DNA of 29,373 nucleotides from Azovibrio restrictus DSM 23866 (GTDB taxonomy: Bacteria > Pseudomonadota > Gammaproteobacteria > Burkholderiales > Rhodocyclaceae): contig NZ_AUCH01000027.1 in the NCBI RefSeq assembly GCF_000429665.1, positions 1 to 29,373 of the forward strand. Reading direction: 5' to 3'. The notes beneath the pieces are model-generated. The model did not search any database and was not told the DNA's origin. It saw only the letters and a program-made list of their open reading frames with translations. This document shows, one piece after another, positions 21,898 to 28,007 of this stretch (its first letter is position 1; every line of letters begins with the position of its first letter). A program made the position numbers and the translations under genes.

Positions 21898-22797
21898 ATG
21901 CGGGCGCTGATCACGGGGATTGAGGGGTTCACTGGCCGTTATGTGGCGGCCGAACTGGAGGCAGCCGGTTATCTGGTCTTTGGCACCTGCAGCCGGCCGG
22001 AACTGGCGGGTGAGCGGGTTTTTCCGGCCGACCTGCTGGATGCTCCGGCATTGACGGCTGCAGTGCGCCAGGCAGCTCCTGACGTGGTGGTGCATCTGGC
22101 GGCCCTGGCTTTTGTCGGACACGGGGATCCTGCGGCGTTTTACCAGACCAACGTGATCGGAACCCGCAACCTGCTGGCTGCCCTCGATGCCGAGGCGGCT
22201 GGCGTGCAGCGGGTGCTGCTGGCCAGCAGCGCCAACGTCTATGGTAACCAGAGGGAGGGACTGCTGGATGAGCAGGTGCCGCCCAATCCTGCCAATGACT
22301 ATGCGGTGAGCAAGCTGGCCATGGAATATATGGCCCGGGTGTGGATGGAGCGACTGCCCATCATCCTGGCTCGTCCCTTCAATTACACCGGCGTGGGGCA
22401 GTCCGAGTCCTTTCTGCTACCTAAGATTGTGGCCCATTTCCGGCGTCGGGCGGAGCGTATCGAGTTGGGTAATCTGGATGTCTACCGGGATTTTTCCGAT
22501 GTCCGGGCTGTGGCCCAGGCCTACCGGCGTCTGCTGGCGGCTGATGCGCCTGGCCAGGTGGTGAACATCTGTTCCGGCCGTACCGTTTCCTTGCGTTCGG
22601 CTCTGGAGCTGGCGACCCGGCTCAGCGGCCACCGGATGGAGGTGTGCGTCAACCCGGCTTTCGTGCGTCAGGGCGAGGTGCATACTCTGGGGGGCGTACC
22701 TGATCACTTGCGACAACTGATCGGTGCCTGGGACTCTCCCCCGCTCGAAGAAACGCTGGCCTGGATGCTGGGGTCCGGTCCGGGCGTGCCTGCTTGA
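21898..22797 (+). CDS. rmd: GDP-6-deoxy-D-mannose (GDP-D-rhamnose) reductase
   Basis: A 299-aa SDR enzyme that reduces the C4 keto group of the Gmd product to give GDP-D-rhamnose. Motifs: ITGIEGFTGRYVAAEL at the N-terminus, VVHLAALAFVG, LASSANVYG, and YAVSK with Tyr135 and Lys139. ARPFNYTGVGQSESFLLPKI and DVYRDFSDVRAV are typical of Rmd. GDP-L-fucose synthase (Fcl) and GDP-perosamine synthase are the main alternatives. Fcl is longer and carries epimerase motifs not seen here, so D-rhamnose is favoured. The position directly after gmd supports the pathway. Confidence 0.88.
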   Translation: MRALITGIEGFTGRYVAAELEAAGYLVFGTCSRPELAGERVFPADLLDAPALTAAVRQAAPDVVVHLAALAFVGHGDPAAFYQTNVIGTRNLLAALDAEAAGVQRVLLASSANVYGNQREGLLDEQVPPNPANDYAVSKLAMEYMARVWMERLPIILARPFNYTGVGQSESFLLPKIVAHFRRRAERIELGNLDVYRDFSDVRAVAQAYRRLLAADAPGQVVNICSGRTVSLRSALELATRLSGHRMEVCVNPAFVRQGEVHTLGGVPDHLRQLIGAWDSPPLEETLAWMLGSGPGVPA

Positions 22798-22808
22798 GAG
22801 AAACCACC

Positions 22809-23972
22809 ATGCGTGTGCTGTGCTTCGGCCGGTTCTGTGATGCACAGCCCGGTGGCATCCAGGCCCATGTCCAGGGTTTGCTGACCGCGCTTCGGGACCA
22901 GGTGGAGTTTGTTAACCTGGTGCCCTCCCGGGATTTTCGGGGGAGCCGCTTTCTTCTGCCAGGAGGGATTCCCGTCATTCGTACTCCGAGCTGGAATGTG
23001 GATGGCAGTCTTGCCCTCTCTCCGGGTTTGGTGCTGGAGGCCTGGCGCCAGCATCGGATGCGCCCCTTCGATCTGGTGCATCTGCACTTTCCTGATCCCA
23101 TGTCTCACCTGGCGTCCATGGCCATCCCGGCCCGGGTGCCCAGGCTTGTGACTTGGCATGCCGACGTGGTGCGGCAGCAACAGCTGCTCCGGCTCTACCG
23201 GCCCTGGCTCAACCGGCTGCTGCGCCAGGCGGGTGCCATCGTCGTGGCTACTCCCGCGCACTTCTCCAGTTCGCCGCTGCTATCCGGGTTGGATATCCAG
23301 GACAAGCTTCAGGTCATTCCCTTTGGCTTCGATCTGGAGCGTTTCCTGGAGCCTGATCCCCGGGCGTTCCAGATTCGCAATGCCCATCCGGGGCGCCTGA
23401 TCTTTGCCCTGGGGCGGCATGTGTCCTACAAGGGTTTTGACGTCCTGCTCCAGGCCATGGCCGCTCTGGATCCGGATGTGCGCTTGCTGCTGGGGGGCGA
23501 AGGGCCCCTTACTGATGCCTTGAAGGGGCAGGCGGTTGCCCTGGGGTTGGAAAACCGGGTGGTTTTCCTGGGGTTGGTGCCTGATGAGGAACTGCCTGCC
23601 TATTACCAGGCCTGTGATGTCTTTTGCCTGCCCTCGGTGACTCAGGCGGAAGCCTTCGGTATCGTACAGGTGGAGGCTATGGCGGCCGGGCGGCCGGTTG
23701 TCAGCACCCGTCTTAACAACGGGGTGGATTTCGTGAATCAGCATGGCGTTACGGGGCTGTGTGTTCCCCCCGGAGACTCCGCGGCTCTGGCCCAAGCCTT
23801 GTCGCACCTGCTGAACCAGGAGGAGTTGCGCCGGGAAATGGGAGCGTGCGGCCGACGGCGGGCCCTGGCCGAGTTCCAGCTGGAGCAGATGGGGGACCGT
23901 ACCCTGGCGCTCTACCAGAGACTGGTGGCGGATTCCGTAGCACGGGGCCGGCACCCCGTCCGGCCACAGTAA
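22809..23972 (+). CDS. Family 4 glycosyltransferase, probably GDP-sugar dependent
   Basis: A 387-aa GT-B glycosyltransferase. The ATG at 22809, 11 bp after the rmd stop, gives the classic start MRVLCFGRFCDAQPGGIQAH, whose GG loop is typical of GT4. An earlier TTG overlapping rmd is less likely. The C-terminal donor half has VRLLLGGEGPLTDALK, VVFLGLVPDEELPAYYQACD and EAFGIVQVEAMAAGRPVV, with the E-x7-E pair at Glu281 and Glu289. It is the last gene of the run and directly follows the GDP-D-rhamnose genes. Transfer of D-rhamnose or mannose to a growing glycan is therefore the simplest reading; the acceptor is unknown. Confidence 0.87.
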   Translation: MRVLCFGRFCDAQPGGIQAHVQGLLTALRDQVEFVNLVPSRDFRGSRFLLPGGIPVIRTPSWNVDGSLALSPGLVLEAWRQHRMRPFDLVHLHFPDPMSHLASMAIPARVPRLVTWHADVVRQQQLLRLYRPWLNRLLRQAGAIVVATPAHFSSSPLLSGLDIQDKLQVIPFGFDLERFLEPDPRAFQIRNAHPGRLIFALGRHVSYKGFDVLLQAMAALDPDVRLLLGGEGPLTDALKGQAVALGLENRVVFLGLVPDEELPAYYQACDVFCLPSVTQAEAFGIVQVEAMAAGRPVVSTRLNNGVDFVNQHGVTGLCVPPGDSAALAQALSHLLNQEELRREMGACGRRRALAEFQLEQMGDRTLALYQRLVADSVARGRHPVRPQ

Positions 23973-23994
23973 CCGAGTCGGTCACCGGACGGGG
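23954..23994. terminator. 10-bp inverted repeat at the convergent operon end
   Basis: CCCCGTCCGG (23954-23963) and CCGGACGGGG (23985-23994) are perfect inverted copies 21 bp apart. They straddle the stop codon of the last operon gene. There is no T-run, so the terminator role is uncertain. The convergent gene ends 54 bp further on. Confidence 0.4.
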
Positions 23995-24048
23995 CTGGCC
24001 GGAAACAGTCCGCTGCTGAAGCGAATTGTATGGCCGGGGTGGAGAGGC

Positions 24049-25566
24049 TCAGGCCAGATCGAGGTTGTCTGGATTGATTCCGATAAGGCGGATGGCATCG
24101 GTCGTTGAGGATGCGCTTACCGCTGCCGCGATTTCCATGCCGTTGGCAATGGAGTCGGAGGCATCGTTATAGTTCAAGCCCATATCCACTGCGAAGGTGT
24201 GTGCCACGCTCAGCTTGTTATCCAGCAAGTCGGCTACCCAGCCCCAGGTGCTATTACCTTTGAAGGTATGGGCGGTACCCAATATATCGGATACCAGTGA
24301 CCCATGGGTGGCGCTGCCGTCCGCAAGTTTCCCGCTCCAGTAGGCCAGGCCTTCCGCATCCGCTCCTTCCGCACGGCCCAGCACATTCTTGTACACCACA
24401 TGGACGAAGTCCCCGTGGGACATGCTGCTGCTGAATCCCGTCAGGTCTGAATACTGTATCCCTGCGTTGTAGAACGATTCGGCAATCTGGTTGATGCTTT
24501 GTCCGGCCCGATATTGTCCGATCCAGTATTCCAGACCGTCGGCATCCGGTATGCGGTTGAAGAATGCCACATACAATTCCATCAGACGCTGCACATCTGC
24601 TGCCGGTGCCACCGCGGCAGCTGTCTGGATGGTGAGATTGACTGTCATGTCGGCAAATTGCACTTTCTCAATACCGCTCAGGCTGTCGCTGCCGTCGCCT
24701 TCTCCCGCGACTGTGTGCCCGTTGGCCGTCCTGATGATCGTGTGGCCGGTCAGCGTGCTGGCATAGCTCGCTGTATCCAGGCCGCCATGCCCGTTCAAAA
24801 TATCATCACCGGTTCCTCCGATCAGACAGTCATCTCCTGCGTGCCCATGGAGTACATCATTCCCGTCCAGGCCTGCGATCATGTCGTTGCCGGTGGAGCC
24901 TGAGAGCACGTCACTCCCGGAGGCACCGGTGTACCACTGCTGCCAGTTCGGGGAAGATTGGGTCGCCCCGTATGCGGTATAGCCGGCAGGAAATGTGGTC
25001 GTAAGGGTCGCTTCCCCCGTAACCAGATCCAGGGCATAAACCCTGTTATCTGCGAATGCGTAGACCGTTCCGTATTCTCCAATAGCCATGCCCCAGACAT
25101 CGGAGATTCCATGTTGCACACTGCCAAGCCGGGCACCGCTGGCAAGATCGAAGCTTTCCAGCGTCCCATTGGTTGTGGAGAGGTAGAGCTTGTCATTCAG
25201 GACAATCAGGTCCCCGGCCGAATAGCTTGTAGATGTCGCAAATGGGGTCAGGGCGCCTGTAGATAACTCGACCTGGTAAATCGTGTTGCTGGTGTTTCCA
25301 GCTACAAAGGCTCGTCCGGTGTTGTCTACGACCATGGCATTCAAGTCGTTGCGTCCGAGATTGATGGCATTGTCTGCCGCCCCCGAGGACAGGTTCAAGG
25401 TATACAGGGTGGAAAAACCGATCCCGTAGGCGGCACCGTTAGGTGCAACGGCAACATCGGTCAACGAGTGGTTGGTCGAGCCGATCAGGGTGAATGTGTT
25501 CGTGGCAGGGTCATAAGCATAGAGCTTGGAGTTGTCGTGTGTGTATAGCGTTTGCTGGACTGACAT
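24049..25566 (-). CDS. Secreted beta-propeller / RTX / DUF4214 protein
   Basis: A 505-aa protein read from the ATG at 25566, which has AAGGA at good distance; an in-frame ATG 36 bp upstream lacks one. Residues about 5-200 contain four to five repeats of a propeller-like unit (LYAYDPATNTFTLIGS; LYTLNLSSGA; IYQVELSTGALTPFA; LESFDLASGARLGSV; VYALDLVTGEATLTT). Residues about 213-262 are RTX nonapeptides (GSTGNDMIAGLDGNDVLHG). Then follow the GSDSLSGIEKVQFADMTVNL segment and DUF4214 from about 323 (LYVAFFNRIPDADGLEYW). It ends NLDLA and has one Cys (C247) and no signal peptide. The last ~230 residues match the protease and RTX protein upstream, so it is another substrate of the same exporter with a different N-terminal module, possibly for binding. 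Its codon use is less GC-biased than its neighbours'. Confidence 0.85.
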   Translation of the reverse strand: MSVQQTLYTHDNSKLYAYDPATNTFTLIGSTNHSLTDVAVAPNGAAYGIGFSTLYTLNLSSGAADNAINLGRNDLNAMVVDNTGRAFVAGNTSNTIYQVELSTGALTPFATSTSYSAGDLIVLNDKLYLSTTNGTLESFDLASGARLGSVQHGISDVWGMAIGEYGTVYAFADNRVYALDLVTGEATLTTTFPAGYTAYGATQSSPNWQQWYTGASGSDVLSGSTGNDMIAGLDGNDVLHGHAGDDCLIGGTGDDILNGHGGLDTASYASTLTGHTIIRTANGHTVAGEGDGSDSLSGIEKVQFADMTVNLTIQTAAAVAPAADVQRLMELYVAFFNRIPDADGLEYWIGQYRAGQSINQIAESFYNAGIQYSDLTGFSSSMSHGDFVHVVYKNVLGRAEGADAEGLAYWSGKLADGSATHGSLVSDILGTAHTFKGNSTWGWVADLLDNKLSVAHTFAVDMGLNYNDASDSIANGMEIAAAVSASSTTDAIRLIGINPDNLDLA

Positions 25567-25635
25567 GGATGTTCCTTTGGCGCTTGATAAATTTATGAGC
25601 ATGTTGTTTTGGGCGTATTGCAGTGAGCAATGCGC

Positions 25636-25673
25636 TCCGCCAAACCCTGGCTCTTCGGGTTTTCATTGGCGGA
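25636..25673. other. Nested hairpin upstream of the beta-propeller gene
   Basis: TCCGCCAA and TTGGCGGA form outer arms and AACCC and GGGTT form inner arms, 70-107 bp before the ATG at 25566. On the minus strand it would lie in the leader or promoter region. A weaker 7-bp hairpin (GGGCTGG / CCAGCCC) follows at 25680-25703. No clear promoter and no gene is visible in the rest of 25567-25915. Confidence 0.4.
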
Positions 25674-25915
25674 TGCCGGGGGCTGGAAGATTAGCCCCAG
25701 CCCTCTTGTCTAACCCAAACTCCCGGCCTATTCGGCATTCTGCAGTGCTGCTGTTCGCAACCTGCTGCCACTGGGATTGCGAATTATGCCATGAGATTAA
25801 ATGGTGGCGGTCAGGGCTGACCTGCCCAGCTGAGGCCGGCAGCGACAAGCAGGGAGAGTGATGGTGCTGGAGAGATAGGGGCGGGCTGGCGGAGAGCGGA
25901 GCTGAGCCTGAAGCC

Positions 25916-25956
25916 AAAAGCGAAACAGGGCCCTTCCGGAGAAGGGCCCTGTTTCG
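25916..25956 (-). terminator. Terminator of the tRNA-Arg gene
   Basis: CGAAACAGGGCCCTTC (25921-25936) and its perfect complement (25941-25956) form a 16-bp stem with a 4-nt loop. On the minus strand it is followed by CTTTT. It begins 6 nt beyond the CCA end of the tRNA remnant, so it is the tRNA's original terminator left behind by the insertion. Confidence 0.85.
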
Positions 25957-25962
25957 AGAATC

Positions 25963-26010
25963 TGGCGCGCCCGAGACGATTCGAACGTCCGACCCCTGCC
26001 TTCGGAGGGC
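25963..26010 (-). other. 3' fragment of tRNA-Arg(CCG): att junction of the integrative element
   Basis: On the minus strand these 48 nt form the 3' half of a tRNA: anticodon loop CTCCGAA with anticodon CCG, 3' anticodon stem GGCAG, variable loop, T arm with loop TTCGAAT, acceptor strand CGGGCGC, discriminator G and CCA. It closely resembles tRNA-Arg(CCG) of other proteobacteria. The D arm and 5' half are missing, and bases 3' of the fragment on the plus strand no longer pair. This is the copy displaced when an element integrates at a tRNA 3' end. The intact gene should be at the far end of the element, to the right of the window. Confidence 0.85.
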
Positions 26011-26020
26011 CTGCAGGTGA

Positions 26021-26884
26021 TCAGAAGGGCAAAAGCCTTTGCACAGCTTCTTCGGCCTGGCTGGGTGCCAGGTGAGCATAGATCTCTGTTTGCGTAATGC
26101 TGGCATGGCCCAGCAGCTCCTTAACGACGTAGAGTGAAATTCCCTGCATGACCATCCAGCTGGCGAAGGTGTGGCGCAGGTCGTGAATCCGAAAGTCAGT
26201 TATCCCGGCTCTTTTCAGGGCTGAGGTCCAAGCAGTTTTGAAGGTCGTAATTCTTCCCCGCTCCCATCCGAACACCCAGGGGCTACGAACGCCTTTTTCT
26301 TCCTGCCATTGCTCCATGCGCTTCAGTACCGACAGGGCGTCATCATTGAGCGGGATCGTGCGCCGCTTGCGGCTCTTGTTATGTCTGGCTTCCAGGAGGA
26401 TGTGTTTCTGCTCGAAGTTCACCCGGGACCATTCAAGGTTTAGCAGCTCTCCCCGCCGGCAGCCCGTATTCAAGGCCAGCCGGATGAATGCCGGCAGGTG
26501 AGGGCGGGGGGCATTGAATTCGGCCTCCTTTATCAGGGTGGCGGCTTCTTGCCTGGTCAGCCATCGAACCCGGGGTTCTTCCTTGCTCAGTCCCAGCCGT
26601 GCTACCGGGTTGGGCATGTCTTCCAGGCCGAATTCCGCCTTTGCAAAGTTGATGGCGGCGCAGAACAGGCGCAGCTCCCTGCGGACGGTGGAGAGCTTCA
26701 CCCCCTGTTCAAGGCGGCGATTGATGTAGCTCCGGATTTCGTAGCGTTTCAGGTCCCGGATTCTTCGCCCGCCGAAATGGGGCTGCAAGTGCCCAAGGCT
26801 GTATTGGTCCCGGTTGTTACCTGGGCCCCGTCGGAAGTGAGGGCGGGCGGAGAGGTAGGCCCCCAATACGTCTTCAAATATCAT
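26021..26884 (-). CDS. Tyrosine recombinase (site-specific integrase)
   Basis: A 287-aa phage/XerC-type integrase. The N-terminal SAM-like DNA-binding domain covers about residues 1-95 and the catalytic domain about 105-280. All catalytic positions are visible: Arg143 in NTGCRRGELLNLEW, Lys170 in NKSRKRRTIPL, His234 and Arg237 in HDLRHTFASW, His260 in LLGHASITQTEIYAHL, and the nucleophile Tyr269. It is therefore probably active. It is shorter than lambda-type integrases and close to XerC/D in size, with no obvious arm-binding extension. Transcription runs towards the att site, 10 bp beyond its stop. No good ribosome site precedes the ATG, so a different start is possible. Confidence 0.93.
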   Translation of the reverse strand: MIFEDVLGAYLSARPHFRRGPGNNRDQYSLGHLQPHFGGRRIRDLKRYEIRSYINRRLEQGVKLSTVRRELRLFCAAINFAKAEFGLEDMPNPVARLGLSKEEPRVRWLTRQEAATLIKEAEFNAPRPHLPAFIRLALNTGCRRGELLNLEWSRVNFEQKHILLEARHNKSRKRRTIPLNDDALSVLKRMEQWQEEKGVRSPWVFGWERGRITTFKTAWTSALKRAGITDFRIHDLRHTFASWMVMQGISLYVVKELLGHASITQTEIYAHLAPSQAEEAVQRLLPF

Positions 26885-26970
26885 GCCAGTTGTTGAGAAT
26901 GGTTTCTGTTAATGCATTTTAACTGGCCTCTATGCCGTAGTGCATAAACAAGCTGCGCGCTCCGCTTGCC

Positions 26971-26982
26971 CTCGCATGCGAG
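26971..26982. promoter_or_regulatory. Palindrome CTCGCATGCGAG, candidate parS/operator copy 1
   Basis: A perfect 12-bp palindrome in the non-coding segment between the integrase and the small genes. Its 10-bp core TCGCATGCGA is repeated at 28026-28035, inside the start of the ParB-like gene. It is proposed as a ParB or regulator binding site; binding is not demonstrated. Confidence 0.5.
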
Positions 26983-27001
26983 TAAAGGAGCAGGCCCTAA
27001 G

Positions 27002-27034
27002 TTAGCCGGGCTGCGCCCGATGTTTTCTGGCTAA
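27002..27034. other. Nested inverted repeat in the element's non-coding segment
   Basis: TTAGCC and GGCTAA (outer arms) enclose CGGGC-TGC-GCCCG (inner hairpin). It is one of several structured sites in the 423-bp gene-free stretch 26885-27307, which also holds the 12-bp palindrome and the branched structure at 27109-27239. Confidence 0.45.
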
Positions 27035-27108
27035 TCCATCGCCCCCGCTTTACCTCCTCCCCCCCGTCTGTATCCGTATGGCCTTTTCCGCCGACCTGTA
27101 CCACAGGC

Positions 27109-27239
27109 AAGCAGAAAGCAAGGGCCGGCGAAAGCTTGAGGCGTGCTTTCGCCTGAAATCCTCACCCGTTCGTTTTTTTGCGGTGAGGCGTCGCAAAAAA
27201 AGCCGCTGCGGCTTCCGGTTTCTCCCTTGCTTTCCGCTT
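27109..27239. other. 131-bp branched inverted-repeat structure
   Basis: Outer arms 27109-27124 and 27224-27239 pair at 15 of 16 positions. They enclose three perfect hairpins: GGCGAAAGC / GCTTTCGCC with loop TTGAGGCGT (27127-27153); seven T plus GCG / CGC plus seven A with loop GTGAGGCGT (27173-27201); and AAGCCGC-T-GCGGCTT (27200-27214). The first two loops share eight bases (TGAGGCGT). It starts 185 bp before the first small gene's ATG. It could be a structured leader RNA, a replication or transfer origin, or a protein-binding cruciform. Confidence 0.6.
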
Positions 27240-27307
27240 AAGCGCCTGTGGTCCTGGACGGCGGGCCATACGCATACAGACGGAGTTTCTTTACAGGAGG
27301 TGTAACC

Positions 27308-27628
27308 ATGACGACCAAGCCAGAAAACCAGCAAATCCAACAAGGGGCCGCCGCTCCATCCAGAGGTTTCAAAGAACAGAGGCAGGCCGTCCCGGCGCTG
27401 CTGTTCTTGATCTACCGGAGTTCCAAGGGGTGCAAGCAGTATCCGTTTGAAAGCATCGAGCAGGCGGTGAGCTGGGCGAAGCGAAAGCCTTACCGGGATG
27501 AACTCTTGATCTGCCATGCGTTTGTGGACCGGCGGAAGGCTGGGACCGTGATTTGCCAGGGGGATGAACTGAAGGTCGGGCTGAACGAGTGGTTTTCGGA
27601 TTTCCAGAAGGTCGGGGGTGTGCAATGA
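27308..27628 (+). CDS. Small protein of unknown function in the integrative element
   Basis: A 106-aa protein that I do not recognise. The ATG at 27308 has a near-perfect AGGAGGT 6 nt upstream, which rules out the longer in-frame start at 27248. The first ~25 residues are polar and probably disordered. The rest looks folded: ALLFLIYRSSKGCKQYPFES, then an amphipathic helix (IEQAVSWAKRKPYRDELLI) and a CHAFVDRRKAGTVI strand region. No signal peptide or membrane helix. Its stop overlaps the next start by ATGA, so the two are translationally coupled. Confidence 0.75.
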   Translation: MTTKPENQQIQQGAAAPSRGFKEQRQAVPALLFLIYRSSKGCKQYPFESIEQAVSWAKRKPYRDELLICHAFVDRRKAGTVICQGDELKVGLNEWFSDFQKVGGVQ

Positions 27629-28005
27629 AGGCGCATATCGGACCCCTGGAGTACCGGGCGGCAGAGTACATCTTGAGGGAAAAAATCTTCGATATCGGAT
27701 TGAAGAGCATCGCCGCTATTGAGGGGGTGATGGTGCATGGGCCCAGGGGGCCTTCCGTGGTGTTCCTGGTCATGACGACGGGGGAAGTCTGGGGGCGCGG
27801 TAGTTACATGGCGCTGCTGTACGACAAGGACAGTGCCCCGCTGTTTTACCTGGAGTGTGGGGGCTGGGCGGATGTGGAGGCTATTTCAGCTTGTGCCGGG
27901 TTGAAGCAGTGGAAGTTTCCCTGGGATGGGGAGGAGTTCTTTGTTTCTGCTTTCAAGCGGGCCGAAGCGGCGGCACGAAATCTGTTGATGCAAGGGAGGG
28001 CTTAA
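27625..28005 (+). CDS. Small protein of unknown function in the integrative element
   Basis: A 126-aa protein not recognised. The ATG at 27625 overlaps the preceding stop (ATGA), the expected arrangement for coupled translation; an upstream in-frame ATG lies inside the preceding gene. Sequence features: an N-terminal helix (YRAAEYILREKIFDIGLKSI), a beta region (VVFLVMTTGEVWGRG, LFYLECGGW) and a C-terminal helix (FKRAEAAARNLLMQ). Probably cytoplasmic. It is followed after 2 bp by the ParB-like gene, forming a three-gene operon. A role with ParB is possible only by association. Confidence 0.75.
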   Translation: MKAHIGPLEYRAAEYILREKIFDIGLKSIAAIEGVMVHGPRGPSVVFLVMTTGEVWGRGSYMALLYDKDSAPLFYLECGGWADVEAISACAGLKQWKFPWDGEEFFVSAFKRAEAAARNLLMQGRA

Positions 28006-28007
28006 CC

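Noticed and set aside
22794..22808. A TTG start for the last glycosyltransferase overlapping rmd
   Set aside because: The ATG at 22809 gives the canonical GT4 N-terminus directly; the extra five residues have no counterpart in the family pattern.
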